Below are positions 53,837 through 62,405 of a stretch of 64,000 nt of DNA, piece after piece. The translations under genes were made by a program, and so were the position numbers. How positions within the stretch are numbered: position 1 is the stretch's first letter; every line of letters begins with the position of its first letter. This stretch comes from Chrysophaeum taylorii (taxonomy: Eukaryota > Sar > Pelagophyceae > Pelagomonadales > Pelagomonadaceae): contig JAQMWT010000051.1 in the NCBI GenBank assembly GCA_029834535.1, positions 1 through 64,000 of the forward strand, read 5' to 3'. Under the pieces are notes generated by a model that saw nothing but the letters and a program-made list of their open reading frames with translations, had not been told where the DNA came from and did not search any database.

Positions 53837-55175
53837 TCACCACCCAGACATTACGACCCGTGTGGCATGCGAAGAGTGATATGGCCCTCGCATCGAGCCA
53901 AAAGTGGCGCTCCGTGCCACTATCTCGAGGGTGTGCTTTCTTGAGAAGATCGGCAAGCCTGTTGATTTCATTGACGTGCTCGCGCCGCTGTTTCTGACTG
54001 GTGTGGCCAGCGAAGTCCGTTTCGAGCGCGAGAAGCTGCTTTTGATGCCGACTGGCGCTTGCACCCAGCTCCGCCCGTAGATCCTCGCGGTCGCATTGTT
54101 GGCCTGTCCAAAGCGAATGCGACTTGGCGAGGCAGGCCCAGCCGCAGCCTCCGTTAGACATGGCGACGAATTGCGCGGCCTCGAGGCGTCGCCGCATATC
54201 ATGTACGTGATCAGAAAGAATACGACATCGAGTTGTGTCGCTGTATGGGAGCCGAGCGACTCGAAGACAGGCGCGTCTGACTGACCAGTATTCGTGGATT
54301 CTGGAATCACGCATTGAGACGGGGGACGACCGTCCATTCTCGACCTGGCCCCCCGTTCGACCCGAGATTGCTTGTACAGGATTTGGGCCTTCTCGCGAGA
54401 GCTCAAAAACCGCATATCACCCTTAGGGCGGCCAGGTTTCGGCTTGATAAACGGAATCGCCCGAAGCTGATTACACGGGTGGAACTGGGCACTCTCGAAA
54501 GTGCCAGCGAAGTCAGGCTGCTCGGCAGGCTTTCGTCCAGCATAGACGCCACGCCAGCGTTTGCCAGAATCATCATCACCGTAATCCCTCTGTATCTGGA
54601 GTCCGCACCTTTGGGCGGCTAGCACCAAGTGCCAGCACGGATTATTCCAGCAGTGTCCGCACTGGCGTTCAGAGACGTCCACACTAAACGACCTCATCGA
54701 TCCGCCGCATATCGAAACGCGCCCGTGTGATTCTTGTATGATCGTCACAACGACAGAGCTGCCTTTCGCGCGGCTCGGCTGAGAGGCATTCCAGGTCTTT
54801 TTGTGCCCACGGCGACAGCTCGCCAACATGCTTCTGAGCCTCCACTACGGTCTTGTTGTGCGCATCGACGTAGTCGGTAACAAGCTTGACTGCCTACGTT
54901 GTCACGTTCATGCCTCGGCAAAACCCAACGGCGGTCCACTGGGCATCGATCGGATTCGTCGTGTGCTGCTCCATCACGCGAGGATTCGCAGCCGGGAATT
55001 GTTCGGCGTCGGGGACTTTGGAAACCAATGCGCGCAGCTTTGGCGACATGTTCTGCTTGGCTATTTCGAGCTGTTCCGGAGTTCGCGCGCTGGTGGCGGC
55101 GTTGAACTGGTCCGCGATCCCATGGGGGGCACTATTCAACACCGTGATACAGCGATGCCTCGAGCATCTAAAGGG
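53837..55175 (-). pseudogene. MULE transposase C-terminal part with SWIM finger and OTU-like protease start
   Basis: The frames 55208-54894, 54829-53837 and 54314-53406 follow the DDE region. A SWIM-type zinc finger reads RQCGHCWNNPCWHL (near 54650), as expected downstream of a MULE catalytic core. An AT-hook-like KPGRPKG lies near 54430. Then SNGGCGWACLAKSHSLW (about 54165-54115) resembles the Cys box of OTU cysteine proteases (usually DGNC followed by an aromatic), and RHFWLDARAISLFACHTGRN resembles the later WGG..EL.ALA..... element. Function by pattern only. Confidence 0.55.
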
Positions 55176-55213
55176 AACACCGTGATACAGCGATGCCTCG
55201 AGCATCAAAAGGG
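55138..55213. repeat. 38-bp tandem duplication breaking MULE transposase
   Basis: AACACCGTGATACAGCGATG... is repeated with period 38 (55138-55175, 55176-55213). This is not a multiple of three and lies exactly where the transposase frame is lost. Confidence 0.9.
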
Positions 55214-56617
55214 ATTCGTTTGGTCCAGATTCGCCTGAATCGATGCGAGAGCGGAGGGAGATTCGTCCACAACCAGTGTCCCGGCGTCGTTGTTGTTGTA
55301 CGCTTCGCTATGATGCTTCCTCGCCGTTTTGGTAAGGGCATTCCATGTTTCCATGCTTTCGTTCATCCCAGCAAAGCCCACGAAGGCTACAGGCACGACC
55401 CGGTGGCTCGGATCCAGCTTGACAGTCCCGCCCAAGCAACCCGCCTTGGTGTGGGTGAAATCACCGAAGCTCACGTTCGAGCAATCCGGAAGGAACTCGT
55501 ATGCGAATTGGAAGCATGCCGAGTAGACGATGACGAATCGTACGTCCTCGCCCAGATCGTCATGCATTTGGAGAGGAACAGTCGTAGGATCAAACTTGGC
55601 CTTCTCCTTTATCAGCTTCCCTTTCATCAGGCGCTCCTGTTCCCGCCCGAATTTGAGCTTCTCGGCCTCGAGATGCATGGACTTCGCCTTCGCTGCGTTG
55701 ACGCAGATAAATTTGAGATGGATGCCAGCAGCAGCACATGCTTGCTCGATATGAGTTGTGGCCTTAACATCATCCTCTGGCTTCCCGTATATCACAGCCC
55801 GCGTGTGTTTCAGCAGCCGGTGCGCGAATTCGATGTCTACTTTCCGAGGAACAAACTCTTGTAAAATGGAAACCAATCCGCTCGGCGTTGCTTTGCGTTC
55901 TTGCTTCTTCGTCTTCTTCTCGAGGTCGTGAAGCAAAGCGGATAGAATAACAGGAAGCAACTGCTGCGCGGTGTAGGCGCGCTGCTTTCGATGGTCGTTC
56001 GAAGGCCCGCCGTTCCGCGGCTTGCGTGACGAGACAGTCATCGACCGTTGATTTGAGCAACTGATATCATGATCCTGGGCATACTCGAGAACCCAACTCT
56101 CGCAGTCCGTGCGCGTCATGATAACGAAAAAACTATCGCATCCACCACAGCGCAGCGCAAGCCTACTTCCGCTCTTCGTCGGCTTCATGTTAATGCCCGA
56201 GGCGAGCCTTTGAACCGGTGGGCCATTCGCGAGCAGGACCTTGCTGTCCCTCGCAGCCAACTCAGTCGCTTGAAGTTCTGCGTGGGCCCGACTCGGGTAC
56301 ACTTTGCCGACTTCGAGTTTCTCGTCGTGCGGGATTTGCGCCAGCTTCCGCGGCGTCGGCTGGTTCATGCCCTCGTAGCGGGCGTTCTCGGCTTTGGTGG
56401 CCTCGGTCCTGGCCTTTCGACGCACCGCCTTGCGCTCCGTCGCCGAGACTCCTTCAGCACCCCCGCCCCGCAGCGCACCCTCGGGCCCTCCATCCTCCTC
56501 GTCGTCGTCGGAAGCTGGGCTTTCAATTCGAGTCGCGGAAATTTTTGCGCATTCTCTGAATGTGTCCGAGATGTTCATTAGGCTATCGACGCTCTCCCGA
56601 GACGCCGACACCCTCAC
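55205..56617 (-). pseudogene. MULE transposase N-terminal part
   Basis: 470 codons. The acidic N-terminus is followed by a MuDR-type zinc domain (LRCGGCDSFF...SWVLEYAQDHDISC, near 56150-56050), a helical linker (QQLLPVILSALLHDL), and the start of the transposase core with D in VSFGDFTHTKAGCLG (near 55460), VVPVAFVGFAGMNESMETW, and a second D in VVDESPSALASI (near 55250). This is the DDE arrangement of Mutator/MULE transposases. It is cut by the 38-bp duplication. Confidence 0.75.
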
Positions 56618-56777
56618 GAGAGTCTACCGACCGTCCAAGATCCGGCGGGACCGGCACCTGCAGAAAGCGCGCGTCTCTCACTCACCTCCGTCTGCAGGAC
56701 CGCTGGCAACGGTGCACTGATACGAAACTGCCGGCGTAAGTCTGATTTGAACTACGTTCCATCAACTGTTGCTTCTT

Positions 56778-57023
56778 GGTCACATCACTTGTACCGTTCT
56801 TCTAATATGGGCCATATCACTGGTTCCTATACACCAGTTCGGGACACATCACTGGTACCTGTGAGCCCGCGAGACGGGGAACGAGTGATGTGTCCATAGT
56901 GTACGGGTGATGTGGCCTAAGAATAAATGGGGTACCAGTGATTATTTTGCCTAGGGTGCGAGTGATGTGACCTCACTTTTTTTGGTACCAGTGATGTGAC
57001 CTCAAGAACCAGTGATGTGACAT
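56778..57023. repeat. Right terminal repeat array of the MULE
   Basis: At least eight units of GGTCACATCACTGGTACC and its reverse complement, spaced 20-45 bp. The first three are in one orientation and the rest mostly inverted. Confidence 0.85.
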
Positions 57024-57480
57024 TTACCCGAAAAAATAAAATCACGAAAGCGATTAGAGCCAGGGTCGGATAAGAAAGTTCGTACGAGCCGTTAACTATG
57101 TTTCAGTTTGTACTAAGACATACTCAACGGATCGCTGAGCTATGTTCATTTGTACTCAAGCAGTATGTGCCGCCACGCCGCGAGATCGTCGCGATGGAAC
57201 TAGTCCCCATAGTGAAGTCGGCATCCTTTCGCCCCCTCACGCAAAAAAAGGGAAAAGCCCACGCGTTGTAGGACCCGTCGTTGCGGCGCGGGCTAGTCTC
57301 GTTTTCTTATCCGACCCTATTAGAGCGCCAAACGTACCGAAAATTTGTATAATTCGTACTAACAATACATAGCGAAATTTAGTATTTGTACTAACAATAA
57401 TGTCCGTCCGTTTCGGCGTCCGTGTTGAGTACTTTTCAGTACATGAGTTCGAAGTGAGGGCACTGGAAGAGGAGCTTGGG
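57024..57480. other. Intergenic, AT-rich, no gene recognised
   Basis: Contains repeated TTTGTACTAA-type motifs (57108, 57148, 57386) and GTATAATTCGTACTAACAAT. It may be the terminal region of another small transposon. Confidence 0.35.
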
Positions 57481-57665
57481 TCTTTAAATGTCGACTGCTA
57501 AGAGGGGGGCGTGTGTGGGAGGCATGAAGGATGTGGGCGGGGTTGTGGGGCAGGAGGGATGTGCCTGACGGGCGGAGATAAGTACGCGGGACCTAGTCGG
57601 GGTCATCGCCGAGTCGTGGGGCAGGCGAAGAGAGGACGGGCCCCGCCCGTAGGTCGTACGCATGC
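57481..57665 (+). repeat. Short repeat R2, plus-strand copy
   Basis: TCTTTAAATGTCGACTGCTA...GTCGTACGCATGC. It is the best-preserved copy together with 44678-44865. Confidence 0.8.
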
Positions 57666-58322
57666 TGCCGCCGGACGTATGTGCGACGAAGGGTGACGTC
57701 CTGCTGGGATCGGGCGGCCTGGGTGGGGTTCCCCGAGGCGGCGACATGGGTGAGGGCGGCGAGGGCACAGCGAGCCCGGCCTAATGCGTTGGCGATCCCC
57801 CACTCACGGTAGATGCGGCGAGTTTTTTTTGGGCCGCCTTTGCCTCTGTGAAGTTGGCGCAGCCGCCGGGGTCGGGCAGGCAGGCAGTCAGTCAGCCAGC
57901 AACAACATCTTCGAAAGGGCTATTATTAGTTTTTGTGCAACCAAAGGATTGATTGAGGGTGCATTGTAGAATGTAGTGGGAACAGGGATTTCCAGCGTGA
58001 TACTGATTTTTTGAGGAGGAAAGAAAAGAAAAAAACGATCGAAAAAAATTTTTAATTCAATAAGGTCGCCGCCGCCCGCCGGGCCGCGTGCCGTGCCGTG
58101 CCACAAAACCAAGGAAAAAAGACTACCACCGCCACGACCATGCGCGGCGGCGGCGGCGACGACTGACTTCACCCCCGTCAATATACCGCTAGCTCACATA
58201 TCTATCAGATCACATCACATCCCGGAGACGAGATAAGAAAAGAAAAGAAAAGAAAAAAAAAGAAACACGCTTCGTCGCCCTCCGTTGTGTCGAGTTCGAG
58301 TTGGAGTGTAAAAAAAAGAAAA
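57666..58322. other. 3' flank of the lipid enzyme gene
   Basis: GC-rich then A-rich. The sequence just past the stop codon on the minus strand has CTTTTCTTTTCTTTTCTT-like tracts (58240-58260 region) that may include a 3' UTR. No gene recognised. Confidence 0.35.
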
Positions 58323-59531
58323 TCAAACGATGTGCGAGACGGGCTTTTGTTCCAAGATGGGGTCGTCGGGGCGGGGGAAGTCGGGGCCAGCGATTTTGTG
58401 GACAGGGTGGTCGAGGGGGAAATAGCGAACGACCGCGTCCATCCGGTCGAGGGTGACGGGGTCGCGGGTCCAGGAGTCTCGGAAGCGAAAGTAGGTGAGG
58501 CTGCCGATGAGGGCGCCGAGGGCGAGGTCGACGGTGTAGTGTTTGCGGGAAGCGACGGCGAAGAGACACGTGGTAGCGATATAGGCGCAGCCGATAAGTT
58601 TAGCGATCTGCTCGGTCTTGCGGCCGTGGCGGCGCTGCTGTCGAACGAGAAGGAGGGTAGTAACGGTGGTCATGGCGGCGTGGCCCGAGAACAAGAGATC
58701 GCCGCAGGATCCGCCCGAGACGGCGGTGAAGAGACTAGTGGCGATGTCGTGCCACGTCGACGGAGCGAGATAGGCTCCCCTCTGCGAGCAATGGGGAGCG
58801 GGACCGGGGAGGCTGGTCATGGTGGAGGTAATGCACCGGAAGCAATATATGACCGTCATCATCCGGAACCAGTCGGTCACCGACCGGCACCGCTTCCTGC
58901 GATCGAGGAAAACGCAAACGTACGCGAGCGCGGCGACGGGTATGATGCCCGTCAGGACGTCCGAGACGGAGCCCCGCATTTCGGGAACGAGCCAGAAGCC
59001 GATGTCGAAGAGCGGTTTGCCCGGCTGGTGCACGTAGGTGGCGAAGTTGTTGCACACCGTCATCGCCAAACCCGCCAACGAAAAAAGCTCGGCGTGGTAG
59101 CAGACCACAAACAGCTGAGGCGAGATGCATCTTTTCAACAAAGGTCGCTCGACGAGCGCGGATCCTGCGAGCCAGCTGCACCAGCCCGCGAAAGCCGCCG
59201 CTCTCTTCGCTCTCGCGGAAGCGATTCGTCGTTTGGCCGCGTGAGCCGCGAGCGCGCCTGCCAAAGCCGAGCCGCCTTTCGCCGCCGCCTGCGCTGCCTT
59301 GGCCCCCGTCGCCGCCGCGAGCCCAACGGTCGAAGTCCCGCGCATTCTGTCTTCGTTCGCCACATACTGCCAGAAGAAGAACCACAGGCCCCAGGATTGA
59401 AGCGCGTGCGCGCAAATCACGACCAGCCACGCCATGAACCCGACGAGCTCGAACCACCCCTCGCGCCGACACAGCCGCCGTCGCGCGGATTCGATCAGCG
59501 TCTCCTCCTCCAAGACCTCCTCGGCCTGCAT
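58323..59531 (-). CDS. Sphingomyelin synthase-related PAP2-type transferase
   Basis: 402 residues from the ATG at 59531; the open frame starts at a TTG 63 nt further upstream. It has six or seven hydrophobic spans. Motifs of the sphingomyelin synthase/PAP2_C family are all present: RCITSTMTSLPGPAPHC, CGDLLFSGH (catalytic His284) and RKHYTVDLALG (His331 and Asp335), giving the His-His-Asp triad. Such enzymes move a phospho-head group onto ceramide at the Golgi or plasma membrane; which head group (choline, ethanolamine or inositol) cannot be told. An Ala-rich loop near residues 65-110 is unusual. Intronless and intact, it is the only clear host gene here. Its 5' flank is occupied within about 75 bp by a transposon end. 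Confidence 0.9.
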   Translation of the reverse strand: MQAEEVLEEETLIESARRRLCRREGWFELVGFMAWLVVICAHALQSWGLWFFFWQYVANEDRMRGTSTVGLAAATGAKAAQAAAKGGSALAGALAAHAAKRRIASARAKRAAAFAGWCSWLAGSALVERPLLKRCISPQLFVVCYHAELFSLAGLAMTVCNNFATYVHQPGKPLFDIGFWLVPEMRGSVSDVLTGIIPVAALAYVCVFLDRRKRCRSVTDWFRMMTVIYCFRCITSTMTSLPGPAPHCSQRGAYLAPSTWHDIATSLFTAVSGGSCGDLLFSGHAAMTTVTTLLLVRQQRRHGRKTEQIAKLIGCAYIATTCLFAVASRKHYTVDLALGALIGSLTYFRFRDSWTRDPVTLDRMDAVVRYFPLDHPVHKIAGPDFPRPDDPILEQKPVSHIV

Positions 59532-59763
59532 GCTACCACGCTGCCAAGAAATGCATCGTTCCCCAGCAGGGTTTCTTTCTCCTACGTAGGCCAATATTAA
59601 AATTTAGGGAAAAGTCAAGTTTTCAACCACCATATATGTTTGGTCACCGTAAACCCTCAACAACTTTGGTGCTCACTACTTAAGTTTAGTCAATCCGTTG
59701 TATCTTTTGGTTGACTAAACTTGTACTCTTATTAAGAGAGCACACAACATACGGTTCGTCGTC

Positions 59764-60003
59764 GTGACAAAAAAACAAAGGCCCGCCGCCGTGATCAAGC
59801 TTTCAGCGGCTCTGTTCATGTCGTCGCGCTGTGGTGACTCCGGAGCGTCCTTCGACTTGGAAACGAACGACGAGGAGGACGCTATCAATGCGGGTTTCGT
59901 CGCTCAGGTCGAGCGGGAGCGTGGTGGTAACACGCCGACGTCGGTTGACCACGACGCCGAGAAAGAAAACGAGAGGTCGCGTGTTCTGAGACGAAGGTGG
60001 TAA
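59764..60003 (+). CDS. Small hypothetical ORF inside the repeat-bounded element
   Basis: 79 codons, acidic middle (DLETNDEEDAINAGFVAQVE) and basic end (SRVLRRRW). It could be the 5' part of a lost transposase or host-like regulator. No family recognised. Confidence 0.25.
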   Translation: MTKKQRPAAVIKLSAALFMSSRCGDSGASFDLETNDEEDAINAGFVAQVERERGGNTPTSVDHDAEKENERSRVLRRRW

Positions 60004-60582
60004 ACGATTATGAGAGATCGCCGCGTACGCTGTCGCAGCTCAGAGCGTGCAAACAAACACGAGGGTAGTCCACTTTACTCAACCTAGCCGAACAATGCCA
60101 AGTTCAGCACGCGTGTTCTCGAGGCCGACTCGCAGCAGCATCTGATGTTCGACACGGGCGGCAAGTTTTTAGACGGCGCGTACAACAACATGGTCTACGG
60201 CGCGACAGCGCTGTCGTTGAAGTGCTATATGCAAGATGCAGCTTTTGTGTGCGTGCTGCTCGTTGTGATGTGCGAGTAGACAATACCGTCGTCACGTGTG
60301 TTGTAAAAGGCACACCTGCTCCGAGCCTTCTTGCCGACAAAGATCCAGCTATCGGGCGAAGCACTTCTGCGAGGCCGTGTCGGTCCTCATCTAGGGCTTT
60401 ATGGAGGGCAAGTCAGGCGGCTCTTCTCGGCATGTGCGCTTGATAGACATCTGCAACGATGTCATCCGCTAAAGGCACGAGATGACGAACCGGGATCTTT
60501 CGCTGTAGTCTGTCATAAACATCGAACTAATAAGGCGCATCCGAATAATCTTGGGCGACGAAAAAGCGTGGTATCAGCGTTG

Positions 60583-60630
60583 TCTTTAAATGTCGACTGC
60601 TAAGAGGGGGGGGTGTGTGTGGGGTTGTCT
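60583..60630 (+). repeat. R2 5'-end fragment
   Basis: TCTTTAAATGTCGACTGCTA followed by AAGAGGGGGG and GT repeats, then the match ends. Confidence 0.7.
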
Positions 60631-61919
60631 AACGCAGGCTTTGTTTGTGGATGTTGTTCTGCGAGTATTCGCATGTTGATGCGTGAGTATGGTCAACGTT
60701 GGGGGCATTCAATTTGGTGTGATCGAATTTCGAACAATCACATCAAACTTGTCATATTTTAGACTCGTACAGAAGACTGGGTTTGAATTACAGGGGTGGT
60801 GTCAGCGATCTTCCGGAGCGAGGCTGTCGACGTCTTGACATCCCTTCGCGCCGCAGCTTGTATTTGCCGACTTTCTCGTACAGTTCTCGACGGTGCAGCA
60901 GCAGCGGGAGATCTTGCGGCAGGGAGGGGTTGTCGAGATGCGCGAGGAGGAGGATAAGGAGGTGTTCACTCACGGTCGTGCGAGTTGTTTATGCTGGCGT
61001 AACGCCACGTGCTCGCGTTGCCGTCCCATGATCAAGCTGGACAGCTAACTCCGGATTGGGTACGCGACGGTGAGGAACTCCTGAACGTGGTCCTGTACGG
61101 TCCCGCACAAGTGTGGGAATACAATCTTTGGGTGCTTGAGGGGCGTTGCTCGCGCAGTTTCTTGAGGTCGTCGAGTTTCGCGTTCTCGACCCCGAGTCGA
61201 TTATCAAAGACGCGCTCCCTCTCGGATTTTGGGATGCAGAATGGGGTGATCCGTCTCACGCAGACCATGTAAGTCTGGTGTCCGATGTTCGCTTGTTGCT
61301 GAAGAATGACGTACGACCACGGCAACACCACCGTGGTGAGTCGCGGTTTGGGTGGCTTCTACGAACGATGGAAGGTACGAGAATGGGCCCAGCTTAAATA
61401 CGCCAAGCCGTGGGAATCTGCTCTCGAGGCCGCGCGTCGCTGCCCGCTCTCCTTGCGTATCGCTGCGCTGTCTTAGGATGGATCTCCTTCTAAGGCGGTC
61501 ATGGGGGGGGTACCCATGCCGCGCGTGTAACGCCACGGTAGATTCTGCGTGGCTGCAGCACCTAGCTTTCGTTTTTACAGCATTTTCGCACCAAAAACGC
61601 TCACGCGCCCCCTTGAAAAGCCGTCTTAAGCTTGATTTTAACAACCAAAGTTTGGTCAATACTGTGGAAGTTTGAGGAGTAGTGATCAAACTTGTTGACC
61701 AAACTTACAGGGCTATTAATCAAACTTGAAGGGCTGATTGATCAAACTTATTGTAACTTCGGAGTGACCAAACTTAACTGATCAAACTTCTATAGAAAGT
61801 AACCAATCTTGTGAAATTTTCCTTAAATATACATCAAAATCGAGCAAACTTGAAAGAAATTGACCAAACTTATTGACCTAACTTGACCGACCCCTTATTT
61901 TAATATTATATCGTTTTGT

Positions 61920-62242
61920 TTGTATGTGCAAAGCATGTAGCAAGCAGTGGTAAGTCACCTGGGAAACCATCCCGCCTCATCATGAGCGTCTGGAAGTATT
62001 TAATTCGGGGAATGAAAAGGTATGTTCCCTATATCCTCAAAACACGACAGGCGACATCTAGAACTACACGAGAAAGGCAAAGGTGTGCAGTGCTACATAC
62101 CTCGGGACGCGCTATACCATGATGATGAGCGTAAGCACAAATCAGAGGACTATTTGATTGTGTAGAAAGGGAGAATAAGGGTGAGGAAGAGATCACGTTC
62201 TCAACGGACGGATAAGGGTAAGAGGCAGCAGATTTCTCTGCA
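61920..62242 (-). repeat. LTR of a copia I/II-related element (right edge)
   Basis: On the minus strand it starts TGCAGAGAAATCTG at 62242 and shares about 60 bp (CCTCTTACCCTTATCCGTCCG) with the copia LTRs, then diverges. Its far end is not fixed. Confidence 0.65.
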
Positions 62243-62250
62243 CCCCCTCG
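62243..62250 (-). other. Polypurine tract of the right-edge element
   Basis: CGAGGGGG immediately upstream (minus strand) of the LTR, as at 34525 and 46636. Confidence 0.65.
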
Positions 62251-62302
62251 AGATGTATTAAGCGCAAGGTGCGACTATCGAGCATCTATTGAGAAAGATG
62301 AT

Positions 62303-62326
62303 GAAAAAAAAAAAAAAAAAAAAAAG
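62303..62326. repeat. Poly-A tract
   Basis: About 22 consecutive A (T on the coding strand) between the ORF3-like gene and its PPT. A homopolymer, not evidence of retroposition by itself. Confidence 0.9.
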
Positions 62327-62405
62327 GGAAGAAAGGAGCATACAGTCTTGATGGTCGCAGAGGTCACATAAGAAGCATCAAGAGTATAGCAGGGTGTCTT
62401 AAGGC

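Larger units (their letters stand above)
51737..57023 (-). mobile_element. Mutator-like DNA transposon with repeat arrays at both ends
   Basis: The transposase region (56617-52988, minus strand) is bounded by arrays of GGTCACATCACTGGTACC-like units in both orientations. On the left they lie at about 51752, 51801, 51823, 51853 and 51903. On the right at least eight lie between 56778 and 57023. The left part also contains a decayed LTR (52400-52650). The exact ends and a 9-bp duplication typical of MULEs could not be fixed. Confidence 0.65.
59604..61890. mobile_element. Element bounded by TTGATCAAACTT-type repeat arrays
   Basis: The left array (59604-59720) has AAGTCAAG, TTTGGTCA, AAGTTTAGTCAA and TTGACTAAACTTG. 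The right array (61630-61890) has at least eight copies of (T)TGA(T/C)CAAACTT. Between them lie only short open frames (for example 59764-60003 and pieces at 61050-61440) and an R2 end at 60583. It is probably a decayed DNA transposon whose transposase I cannot recognise. Confidence 0.5.

Noticed and set aside
56778-57023. CRISPR-like repeat array
   Set aside because: Units are short, occur in both orientations, have irregular spacing and sit at the border of a eukaryotic transposon; no cas genes.
61630-61890. CRISPR-like array of TTGATCAAACTT
   Set aside because: Units of 12-13 bp at irregular distance, near-palindromic and matched by a similar array at 59604-59720; fits transposon ends.
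62303-62326. Poly-A tail of a retroposed copy
   Set aside because: It lies between a coding region and a PPT/LTR, with no target duplication; ordinary homopolymer.
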